47,950 nucleotides of DNA, taken from contig CATMRP010000019.1 of NCBI GenBank assembly GCA_950073835.1, positions 1 to 47,950 of the forward strand, in the 5' to 3' direction. The notes under the pieces were generated by a model. That model was not told the origin of the DNA. It saw only the letters and a list, made by a program, of their open reading frames with translations, and did not search any database. Position numbers and translations under genes: made by a program. Below, piece by piece: positions 17,204 through 24,748 of this stretch. How positions within the stretch are numbered: position 1 is the first letter of the stretch; the number at the start of each line of letters is the position of its first letter. This stretch comes from an uncultured Alteromonadaceae bacterium (GTDB taxonomy: Bacteria; Pseudomonadota; Gammaproteobacteria; Enterobacterales; Alteromonadaceae).

Positions 17204-18056
17204 GATAGCGAAGGTAGGCGTTAACAAACCGCTGTGGAGACTGTTCATCCAGATTGAAATAGAGTGAGGGCTCGATGAGCTCGAGCTCTATGATGCGCCA
17301 CTCACCCGCAAACCATAATAAATCAACCCGCGCATACAGGTAATCATCGGGCATGGCATTCAGCGCCGCCAGTGCATTCGTGAGCATTACCGGTTCCGGC
17401 GTGATCGCCTGCAGGCTGCCGCCATGTTCTTCCTGAACTCTGAAATCACCCGCTTTAGGCTGTTTAAGTATGGCGTGACTCAGTTCACCGGCAAAGTAAA
17501 ACAAAGACACTTCGCCTTGTTCGGTAACACTACTGACAAACGGTTGAACCATACACTCGCGCCCGGCAAAACACGTGGCCAGCTCGCCGATGTTAGTCGC
17601 CAGCCGCTCTGGTGTTAAGCGGAAGGTATCGTCGGCATTAGCACTTACGCAGGGCTTAATTACCAGCTCATCGCAGGCAAATTCGCTAAACGCCCCGGTA
17701 ATAGCGCTTTGTTCAAAGCGGGAAAGCCAGCGCGTGGGTAAGACAGGCACTCCGGCGGCTTCCAGATCTTTAAGGTATTGCTTGTTTAAATTCCACAGCA
17801 TCAGTGGTAATGAGTTGATCAGACGGGTTTGCCGCTCGATGCGCTTCAGGCAGGCGACAAATTCTGTTTCATACTGCTGGTAATCCCAGGGGCTGCGCAC
17901 AATGACCGCTTCATAGATACTGTAATCCACATCCGGCTGGTGCCAGGAAATTGTATCCACCTCGTACCCCTGCGCTGCGAAAGGGGCCAGCAGGAGTTCG
18001 TCGTAAACAAAAAAATCCTGCAGATCGTCCATCGACAGAAACGCGAGCTTTTTCAT
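17187..18056 (-). CDS. ATP-grasp family ligase, substrate unknown
   Basis: A 289-residue cytosolic protein with the layout of ATP-grasp ligases of the RimK/glutathione-synthetase/DcsG group: an N-terminal segment KKLAFLSMDDLQDF...VIVRSPWDYQQY (the RSPWDY motif is typical of these short ATP-grasp proteins), a hinge WNLNKQYLKDLEAAGVPVLPT, the ATP lysines in ELVIKPCVSANADDTF, and the metal site YARVDLLWFAGEWRIIELELIEPSLYF. Such enzymes join an acyl phosphate to an amine or amino acid. The acceptor cannot be told. ATG 18056 with GGAAC upstream is chosen over a GTG at 18071. It follows the DUF1439 gene by 24 bases, so the two are probably one unit. Confidence 0.75.
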   Translation of the reverse strand: MKKLAFLSMDDLQDFFVYDELLLAPFAAQGYEVDTISWHQPDVDYSIYEAVIVRSPWDYQQYETEFVACLKRIERQTRLINSLPLMLWNLNKQYLKDLEAAGVPVLPTRWLSRFEQSAITGAFSEFACDELVIKPCVSANADDTFRLTPERLATNIGELATCFAGRECMVQPFVSSVTEQGEVSLFYFAGELSHAILKQPKAGDFRVQEEHGGSLQAITPEPVMLTNALAALNAMPDDYLYARVDLLWFAGEWRIIELELIEPSLYFNLDEQSPQRFVNAYLRYLNAHA

Positions 18057-18080
18057 AGGTAGTTCCGCCACGGTAGTAAG

Positions 18081-18596
18081 TCAGATCTCGATAAGAAGGC
18101 CGTGGCTGGTAATGTCGATGCGTTTCGGTTTTTGGATTCCAAACGCCGCCATATCCAGGTCGTCGAAATCCAATAGCAGGATCACTGGTACCCGCTTTCC
18201 CTCCAGACGCTGTACGCCATTAACCAGACTATCGGACACCACCGCCTGATTCTCCAGCACTTTGAGCTTATCCAACCGCGGCTCAATCAGGCGCAGTTGT
18301 GCCAGTTGATGATGGTAAACAATTTGCCCGGAAATTTCCGCTTTGGCTTTTAGCTGTTGGCCATTTTGCTCAGCCAGCACGGTGACTTTCACGTTCACTT
18401 CATCTTCCAGTGGATCCAGCTCAACAAAGGGGTCAGAGAAGGTAAACACCACATCATCAAAGGTGCGCTGCTGAGGAAACACCGCCGTCACCATGGTGTT
18501 TAACTGGTTTTCAGAAAAGGTCATGGTAAATGCATTCACGGCAGGGACAGCCAGTAATGAAAAAAGGCAAATCCAGAGGCGACAAAGGTACTTCAT
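18081..18596 (-). CDS. DUF1439 (YceB-like) exported protein
   Basis: A 171-residue protein with signal peptide (residues 1-22, ...AVPAVNA). The mature part has an early FSENQLNTMVTAVFPQQ helix and alternating strands (DPFVELDPLEDEVNVKVTVLAEQ, LKAKAEISGQIVYH, QLRLIEPRLDKLKV), ending RIDITSHGLLIEI, which fits the DUF1439/YceB tubular lipid-binding-like fold. E. coli YceB is a lipoprotein, but here there is no lipobox Cys, so the product should be soluble in the periplasm. No function is known. The ATP-grasp gene follows downstream. Confidence 0.65.
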   Translation of the reverse strand: MKYLCRLWICLFSLLAVPAVNAFTMTFSENQLNTMVTAVFPQQRTFDDVVFTFSDPFVELDPLEDEVNVKVTVLAEQNGQQLKAKAEISGQIVYHHQLAQLRLIEPRLDKLKVLENQAVVSDSLVNGVQRLEGKRVPVILLLDFDDLDMAAFGIQKPKRIDITSHGLLIEI

Positions 18597-18751
18597 TAGG
18601 CAACTTCAGTTGATTACTATTTGCCTAAGGCTACCAGATTTTTAGTATTCAGGCACGATTGATAGCGTAAAAGGCCGATAGGAAGGGGAGCTTTTGTTAT
18701 TGAATAATTGCCGCTGAGCAATGTTAGACTTAAGTCAGCTTGGGTTTTGCA

Positions 18752-19690
18752 ATGAGAGTCTTAATGACCATTTATCTGTTTCCGGTACTGGCATTGTTGA
18801 TAAGCGTGTTCGCTTATCTGTTTCCCTCTTTATTGGTTGGTTTAAAGCCGCTGATTGTGCCATTGCTGGTCGTTGTGATGCTGGCCATGGGACTCACACT
18901 ACAGTGGCGGGACTTCGCTAAAGTATTGCAATACCGCCGCATCGTGAGTGCCGGCATAGCCATTCAGTTTATTATCATGCCTTTTGCTGCCTGGCTGATT
19001 GCTTTGCTGCTCGGACTGTCAGAAGCGCTGATGACGGGCATGATGCTGGTTGGTGCCACTGCTGGAGGTACCGCATCAAATGTGATGACTTACTTAGCCA
19101 AAGGCAAGGTGGCGTTATCGGTCAGTATGACCATGCTATCCACTCTGATTGCCGTGATCATGTTGCCCTTACTCACCTGGTTGTATCTGGGGCAAAGCAT
19201 TGAAGTACCCGCCCTGTCGATGCTGGGAATGCTGGTTAAAGTCATTTTGCTGCCGGTGGCCGCCGGTATGCTGTTAAACCACTTCTTTGAGCAACAGCTG
19301 GGTGGGATTGCCCCGGCCTGCTCGCTATTGTCCATGGCTGCAATCCTGCTCATTATCGCCATTGTGGTAGCGCTAAATAGTGACAACCTTAACACCGTGG
19401 CCTGGCCGGTAGTGATCGCGGTGATATTGCATAACCTGGTTGGCCTTGCCAGTGGGTTCGGGCTTGCCCGTATACTGGGCTACGACTCGGTAGTGGCCAG
19501 AACAGTAGCCATCGAGGTGGGCATGCAAAATTCAGGATTAAGCGTGGCCCTGGCTTTACAGTACTTTTCGGCGGTAGCCGCCCTGCCGGGCGCCATTTTC
19601 AGTATCTGGCACAATCTTTCCGGTGCGCTGTTTGCCAGCTTCTGGGCCAAACGTAGTGTCCCTATTTCAGATGATCCAAACCAAAGTTAG
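18752..19690 (+). CDS. Bile acid:sodium symporter (BASS) family transporter
   Basis: A 312-residue inner-membrane protein of nine or ten helices. It shows BASS-family marks: VVMLAMGLTLQWRDF, MMLVGATAGGTASNVMTYLAKGKVALSVSMT (crossing helix with Na+ site), and a late EVGMQNSGLSVALAL (second Na+ site). Bacterial members of this YocS/PanS-like branch take up organic acids such as pantoate or related anions; the substrate here is not known. A TTG at 18740 and an ATG at 18764 (with GAGAG before it) are alternative starts; ATG 18752 keeps the first helix and is used. It is a single gene. Confidence 0.85.
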   Translation: MRVLMTIYLFPVLALLISVFAYLFPSLLVGLKPLIVPLLVVVMLAMGLTLQWRDFAKVLQYRRIVSAGIAIQFIIMPFAAWLIALLLGLSEALMTGMMLVGATAGGTASNVMTYLAKGKVALSVSMTMLSTLIAVIMLPLLTWLYLGQSIEVPALSMLGMLVKVILLPVAAGMLLNHFFEQQLGGIAPACSLLSMAAILLIIAIVVALNSDNLNTVAWPVVIAVILHNLVGLASGFGLARILGYDSVVARTVAIEVGMQNSGLSVALALQYFSAVAALPGAIFSIWHNLSGALFASFWAKRSVPISDDPNQS

Positions 19691-19837
19691 GCAGCTCTGA
19701 TAGTGCCATGATTTTGTTCGTATAAATAATTTTCATCGTAAGGACAAAATTAAAGCGGGCTTGTTTTCGCCTAAGTTATTTGCATTAATCAATAGCGCAC
19801 TTATTATGAGCGCCACCGATAAATAGGGATAAGACCA

Positions 19838-20716
19838 GTGGAAGAAACCATAACGCAACTAAAAAGTTTTCTCTCGCAGGAGCTGTTCACGCTGTTTGAT
19901 ATTACTTTCACCAGCGGTGATTTAGTGGCTGTACCACTGATTTATGTGGTGGGCATCTGGCTCATGAAAAAGCTCGCTCATATTGCAACTTATCGCTTAC
20001 GTTCTTCCGGCGCCAGTGCCGACACCATTCACTTATTTAAACGGCTGTTCTATATCATCGCCGGGGCGATTTTAATTGTTACCACGCTGGATGTGATGAA
20101 TGTGCCGCTTACGGCTTTTGCCTTTTTATCGGGCGCGGTGGCCATTGGCGTGGGCTTCGGTGCGCAGAACATCATTAATAACTTTATCTCTGGCTGGATT
20201 TTAATGTGGGAACGGCCAATTCGTATTGGCGACTTTCTGGAAGTCGACGGTGCCCGCGGTACCGTTGAGACCATTAATACCCGTTCTACGCGCATTCGCC
20301 GGGTGGATGGTGTGCACATGCTGATCCCCAACAGCAAGTTACTGGAAAACACCGTAGTGAACTGGACACTTATTGACAATCTGACCCGCACATCAGTGCG
20401 GGTCGGAGTAGCTTATGGTTCTGACTGTAAACTGACTGCCCGCCTGATTGAGCAGGCCACCCGGCAACAGGAAGACATTCTGACCGAGCCGAAACCGGTG
20501 GTCATTTTTGATGATTTTGGTGACAACGCCCTGATGTTTGAATCCTTCTTTTGGGTAAATGCAACAAAAGAACGTGACCTGCGGGTGATCCGCAGTCAGG
20601 TGCGCTTCACCATAGATGAGCTCTTTGCTGAGCATGACATAGTAATAGCCTTTCCGCAGCGTGACGTCCATCTGGATGGCACATTGCAATTGGTTAAACC
20701 TTCCAGGAATACATAA
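19838..20716 (+). CDS. Small-conductance mechanosensitive channel (MscS family)
   Basis: A 292-residue MscS homologue. Three hydrophobic segments are followed by the pore helix region LTAFAFLSGAVAIGVGFGAQNIINNFISGWILMWE, then the beta domain RPIRIGDFLEVDGARGTVETINTRSTRIRRVDGVHMLIPNSKLLENTVVNW, and the C-terminal alpha/beta cage domain. The channel releases solutes on hypo-osmotic shock. The start is GTG at 19838 with GGGAT/AAG upstream. Its TAA overlaps the ATG of the next gene by one base (TAATG), so the two are translationally coupled. Confidence 0.92.
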   Translation: MEETITQLKSFLSQELFTLFDITFTSGDLVAVPLIYVVGIWLMKKLAHIATYRLRSSGASADTIHLFKRLFYIIAGAILIVTTLDVMNVPLTAFAFLSGAVAIGVGFGAQNIINNFISGWILMWERPIRIGDFLEVDGARGTVETINTRSTRIRRVDGVHMLIPNSKLLENTVVNWTLIDNLTRTSVRVGVAYGSDCKLTARLIEQATRQQEDILTEPKPVVIFDDFGDNALMFESFFWVNATKERDLRVIRSQVRFTIDELFAEHDIVIAFPQRDVHLDGTLQLVKPSRNT

Positions 20717-21687
20717 TGGCACAATTAAACGATGCCTTTTTATGGGCTTATGATGTTAAGCCATCGGGTGAAACCGACAAACTTGATGCACACTTACTTT
20801 CCTCACCGGTACCGGAGCAGGGCTACCGCTGGGTGCATATGCAATCTGATGCGCCCGAAGCGGAAGCCCTGCTGCAAGCGCTGGGTTTAGCCGAGGAGGT
20901 CAGAGACAGTCTGATGGCTCTGCAAATCCGCCCCCGGGTGATCCCCGTTAACCGCGGCGCGCTGGTATTCCTGCGTGGTATTAATGTGAACCCGGGAGCA
21001 GATCCGGAAGACATGGTATCCCTGCGCCTGTGGATTTCCGGCTCTCTGATTGTCACTTTACGTCGTCAGGACCGTAAATTAATGAGCGTACAGGATACCC
21101 GCACCAGTCTCGAGCAGGGCGACATACCTGCAACTACTGCGGAATTACTGATTGCACTATTAACCCGCATAGCGGATCGCATTCACGACAAAGTGGAAGA
21201 CATTGATGAATCGCTTGGCGATTACGAAGCACAGGAATCACTCAATAAACAGGACCGTAGCCAGCTAGCCATGTTGCGCCGCCAAACCGCCAGTATTCGT
21301 CGTCATCTGGCACCGCAACGTGACGCGCTGGAAACTCTGGTACGTGTACCGGGACTGATCCCTGATCCCCTGGCATTTGATCTGCGCGACCAGTCAGACC
21401 GTATGACCCGTTCGATTGAGGAATTGGACCTTGCCCGTGAGCGTGCCATCGTATTGCAGGACGAACTGCGCAACCAGATTGCCGATAAGCAGAATATCCG
21501 CATGTATGTGCTCTCTATGATAACCGCTATATTTCTACCCTTGTCCTTTTTAACCGGGGTCTTTGGAATGAACGTTGCTGGATTACCAGGTACCGAAACA
21601 CCCAATGCCTTTACCCTGTTAATGTCATCAATGGGTGTTCTGGCAGTCTTTATGCTTATTGCCATGCTTTGGAAAAAGTGGTTGTAA
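20716..21687 (+). CDS. zntB: ZntB/CorA-family metal ion transporter
   Basis: A 323-residue CorA-superfamily protein closest to ZntB. The cytosolic funnel domain (about 1-255) has IRPRVIPVNRGALVFLRGINVNPG and DMVSLRLWISGSLIVTLRR, which are ZntB-like, and a long helix. Two C-terminal membrane helices bracket the signature GVFGMNVAG, and the chain ends LLIAMLWKKWL-like (MLIAMLWKKWL). ZntB mediates zinc (proton-coupled) transport; other members move Mg2+, Co2+ or Ni2+, so the metal is not proven. Coupled by TAATG to the mscS gene; a hairpin follows about 26 bases after the stop. Confidence 0.87.
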   Translation: MAQLNDAFLWAYDVKPSGETDKLDAHLLSSPVPEQGYRWVHMQSDAPEAEALLQALGLAEEVRDSLMALQIRPRVIPVNRGALVFLRGINVNPGADPEDMVSLRLWISGSLIVTLRRQDRKLMSVQDTRTSLEQGDIPATTAELLIALLTRIADRIHDKVEDIDESLGDYEAQESLNKQDRSQLAMLRRQTASIRRHLAPQRDALETLVRVPGLIPDPLAFDLRDQSDRMTRSIEELDLARERAIVLQDELRNQIADKQNIRMYVLSMITAIFLPLSFLTGVFGMNVAGLPGTETPNAFTLLMSSMGVLAVFMLIAMLWKKWL

Positions 21688-21713
21688 CCTAAAGATAAAA
21701 TCAGCTCCTACCA

Positions 21714-21740
21714 GATCAGTCTTTGCACTAAAGATTGATC
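21714..21740. repeat. Inverted repeat between zntB and the chemotaxis receptor
   Basis: GATCAGTCTTT (21714-21724) can pair with AAAGATTGATC (21730-21740) over 11 bp with one G-T, around a GCACT loop. It has no T-run, so it may be a factor-assisted terminator or a protein-binding site. Confidence 0.4.
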
Positions 21741-21801
21741 AGGCTCACTGGCATGTTCCGATTCCTCGCCTACACTTAACAAAAATCCTGGAGTTGTTAC
21801 T

Positions 21802-23280
21802 ATGTATTCGTGGGTGTCGGAAGGACATAAAATTTTTCGCGGTGTGTTAATCGCTCAACTGGTACTGGCAATTATTATTGGCCTAGTAACCGGTGAGCTA
21901 TTCATTGCCTTTTGGTTAGGTATTCCAATTATCGCGCTGCCGTTGTTCCTGAGCTTTAACCAGCCTGAAGCCGAAATTAGCGCGCATGCTATGGGCATAG
22001 GTACTCAGCTAATGACCGCTCTGCATATTCACCAGGCGTTTGGGCTGACCGAAGTACACTTTGAGATTTTCTCTTTACTGGCTGTGCTGGCAGTATTTCG
22101 CAACTGGCGGGTGATAGCATCAGCCGTTGTGGTTATTGCAGTTCATCACATTGGCTTTTTCCTGCTTCAGGTAAACGAAGTGGCAGTGTACGCATTTGAG
22201 GAAGGCCACGTCACCTTTACTATACTGGTGCTGCATGCATTATTTGCCTTAGTAGAAGGCGGCATCTTAATGTACATGACCAAACGCAGCCACGATGAGG
22301 GCGTTGGTGGGGCAGAACTGGACGCAGCAATCAACAAAATTCTGGCCGATCGGCAGCAGATTAATTTGCGCGTAGACGTTGATACATCCATCCCTATGTT
22401 AAAGCGCTTCGACGAACTGATCGCGTCGCTACGTCAATTGGTAAATGATGCCTCCACCCTGGCCAACGACGTCGCCAGCGCCAGTGTCTTTATGCAGTCT
22501 TCCACCCAAGAATTAAACAGCCACGTACAACAAAGCAGTCATGAGATCGGCGCCATTTCCGTTGCCTCGGAAGAGATTGCGGTAACGCTTCAGGACTCTT
22601 CCGAAAGAACCACCGCAGCCAACGATATCACCAGGGATGCTCGCCATACTACCGGCGAGTCACGCGCCGCAGTGGAAAGCGCCACAGCCACTATTAACTC
22701 ATTGCGCGATCGCCTCAATAACGCCGCCAAAACGAATCAGGAACTCAATGAACGCTGCGCCAATATTTCCGAAGCAATGCGCTCAATAACCGCAGTTGCA
22801 GAACAAACAAACTTACTGGCACTGAACGCTGCGATTGAGTCAGCCCGTGCCGGAGAGCATGGCCGCGGCTTTGCGGTAGTTGCCGACGAGGTGCGTACCC
22901 TGGCCATACGCTCAAAAGAAAGCGCCGATGAAATCACCACCATTACCGAACAACTGGTATCAAGTACTGCCTCATCAGTTAAGCAAATGAATCAGTGTAT
23001 CGAACTGGTCGATGAAGCGGTGAACACCTCAGACAATGCAGCCAGCTTCATGAGCAGTATTGAAGATAAAATTCAGGCCGCCAGCGACAATATGATGGAA
23101 GTGGCCACGTCTGCAGTGGAGCAGGAAACTGCCTCAAGCTCAATTGCCCAGAGTACCGCAACCATCCATGAGTTAGCCAACCTGGAAGCAACCACTGCCC
23201 AGGCGCTTGAAGCCAAATCTGTAGAGCTGGCTGACATGTGTCAGCGCATGCTACAAACTGTTAAACGTTTTGTGGTGTAA
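21802..23280 (+). CDS. Methyl-accepting chemotaxis protein with His-rich multi-helix membrane sensor
   Basis: A 492-residue receptor. Instead of a periplasmic ligand domain it has about six closely packed membrane helices (about 12-160) with histidines at 62, 75, 77, 86, 115, 116, 136 and 145, including [17 protein letters not shown] and [10 protein letters not shown]. This His-rich module also precedes GGDEF or kinase domains in other bacteria; sensing of a gas, metal, heme or the redox/energy state is inference. The cytoplasmic four-helix signalling part has the CheA/CheW tip [19 protein letters not shown] at about 334-352. There is no C-terminal CheR/CheB pentapeptide. The stop overlaps the next ATG (TAATG). 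Confidence 0.9.
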   Translation: MYSWVSEGHKIFRGVLIAQLVLAIIIGLVTGELFIAFWLGIPIIALPLFLSFNQPEAEISAHAMGIGTQLMTALHIHQAFGLTEVHFEIFSLLAVLAVFRNWRVIASAVVVIAVHHIGFFLLQVNEVAVYAFEEGHVTFTILVLHALFALVEGGILMYMTKRSHDEGVGGAELDAAINKILADRQQINLRVDVDTSIPMLKRFDELIASLRQLVNDASTLANDVASASVFMQSSTQELNSHVQQSSHEIGAISVASEEIAVTLQDSSERTTAANDITRDARHTTGESRAAVESATATINSLRDRLNNAAKTNQELNERCANISEAMRSITAVAEQTNLLALNAAIESARAGEHGRGFAVVADEVRTLAIRSKESADEITTITEQLVSSTASSVKQMNQCIELVDEAVNTSDNAASFMSSIEDKIQAASDNMMEVATSAVEQETASSSIAQSTATIHELANLEATTAQALEAKSVELADMCQRMLQTVKRFVV

Positions 23281-23807
23281 TGACTCAGCGCACCGTCACT
23301 CTGCTCATTGTGGTGTGGGCGCTGGCTATTTTGAGCCTGCTTGGCGTTGCCAGCGTTAACCAGATTAAGCCCTTCGACCCATCCATGTTACTGGCCCAGG
23401 CGGCCAGTAACCCACAGTTTGATAATCACTTCGCAGCCGCGCTCGGTGATGCAGGCGTAGCGCCGGGCACGCTGGTACATATGGTTTCAAGCGGCGATTG
23501 TTATTGCGATAAGCTCACTGAACCCCATCGCCAGGAGCTCTCACGGGAACTGGCTGATGAGGGTTATCAGCTCACGCAGGTGTCGTTAACTGAGCACCCG
23601 GCATTGCGGCGTTTTGTGGATCATTATCCGGCACTGGCAGTCATCGATAACGCCGGGCAACTGCGCTACCTCGGGCCCTACGCCATAGGTTACGGCTGCT
23701 TTACCGGCACCAACCTGGTGAACCAGATTAAACAAGCTGCCACCTCGACCGAATACTACGGCGCCAGTATTAACAGCGATGTTAAAGGCTGCTTCTGCGC
23801 CGTATAA
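23280..23807 (+). CDS. Membrane-anchored thioredoxin-like protein (DUF6436-like)
   Basis: A 175-residue protein with one N-terminal membrane helix (about 7-25) and a periplasmic domain. The domain reads LVHMVSSGDCYCDKLTEPHRQEL (a CxC at 74 and 76 at the place of a thioredoxin active site), then FVDHYPALAVIDNAGQLRYLGPYAIGYGC, and ends KGCFCAV with a second CxC. I recall this type as DUF6436 in Alteromonadales and Shewanella. A thiol-disulfide or metal-delivery role is suggested but unproven. It is coupled to the chemotaxis receptor by a TAATG overlap, which hints that the two work together. Confidence 0.75.
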   Translation: MTQRTVTLLIVVWALAILSLLGVASVNQIKPFDPSMLLAQAASNPQFDNHFAAALGDAGVAPGTLVHMVSSGDCYCDKLTEPHRQELSRELADEGYQLTQVSLTEHPALRRFVDHYPALAVIDNAGQLRYLGPYAIGYGCFTGTNLVNQIKQAATSTEYYGASINSDVKGCFCAV

Positions 23808-23815
23808 ACCGTGCC

Positions 23816-24748
23816 TCAGTGACTCTGCTCGTCACCATGTAAACCTTTGATATGCGCTACCACACTTCGCCCTAAAGCACTTTGATTGTAACCCCCTTCC
23901 AACATACTCACTATTCGTCCGTGACATACCTCATCGGCTACAGTGCGAATTTGCTTGCTGACCCAGTGGTAGTCATCTTCGCGCAGGCGCAACTGCCCCA
24001 TGGCATCCTCAGCATGGGCGTCAAAACCAGCGCTGATCAAAATCAGCTGCGGCATAAAATTACGCAAGGCATCAAACCAGTAAGCCACGCTTTCACGAAA
24101 TTCTGCACCTGTCGCCCCGGCTTTCAATGGCGCACTTAATATATTGCTGGCCGACACCGGATGACCGGAGTGCGGGTAAAACGGATGCTGAAAGGACGAA
24201 CACATTAGAATTTGCTTGTCGCCAGCAATAATATTTTCGGTGCCGTTGCCATGGTGCACATCAAAGTCGATAATAGCCACGCGCGACAACTCATAATGTT
24301 TAATGGCATAGCGCGCCGCTACGGCAATATTGTTAAACAGGCAAAAGCCCATGGCATTGTCGTACTCAGCATGGTGGCCCGGCGGTCGCACGGCACAGAA
24401 TGCCTGGCGATCTTCCCCTGCCATTACCCAGTCCACTGCATCGCAGCCCGCCCCCGCTGCATATAAAGCAGCACTTAAGGTAATCGGCGTCATGCCGGTA
24501 TCCTGCTCCAGCCAGATAACACCGGTGCGGGGCGAACGCTGAAAAATACTGTCAACATAATAAGGGTCGTGAGCCAGCGCTAAGTTTTCTCGCTTAACCT
24601 GTATTGCATCGCCATGCTGACAAATCATGTCCAGGCCAGAGGACAACAACTGGTCATCAATGGCGTACAGGCGGTCGGGGTTTTCCGGGTGTTCAGAAGA
24701 CACATCGTGATGCACGCAATCTCTACCGCGGTAAATTTTAATGGTCAT
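23816..24748 (-). CDS. Histone deacetylase family / acetylpolyamine amidohydrolase-like enzyme
   Basis: A 310-residue zinc amidohydrolase. Motifs: RPPGHHAEYDNAMGFCLFNN (catalytic pair His125, His126), IIDFDVHHGNGTENI (zinc ligands Asp163, His165), LISAGFDAHAEDAMG (third ligand Asp243) and LEGGYN (transition-state Tyr). Bacterial members remove acetyl groups from polyamines or protein lysines. ATG 24748 with AGGAGA six bases upstream is chosen; an open extension to 24856 lies inside the preceding gene. It overlaps the end of the CoA-transferase/GNAT gene by 11 bases, so an acetyl-transfer enzyme and a deacetylase are co-translated. Confidence 0.9.
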   Translation of the reverse strand: MTIKIYRGRDCVHHDVSSEHPENPDRLYAIDDQLLSSGLDMICQHGDAIQVKRENLALAHDPYYVDSIFQRSPRTGVIWLEQDTGMTPITLSAALYAAGAGCDAVDWVMAGEDRQAFCAVRPPGHHAEYDNAMGFCLFNNIAVAARYAIKHYELSRVAIIDFDVHHGNGTENIIAGDKQILMCSSFQHPFYPHSGHPVSASNILSAPLKAGATGAEFRESVAYWFDALRNFMPQLILISAGFDAHAEDAMGQLRLREDDYHWVSKQIRTVADEVCHGRIVSMLEGGYNQSALGRSVVAHIKGLHGDEQSH

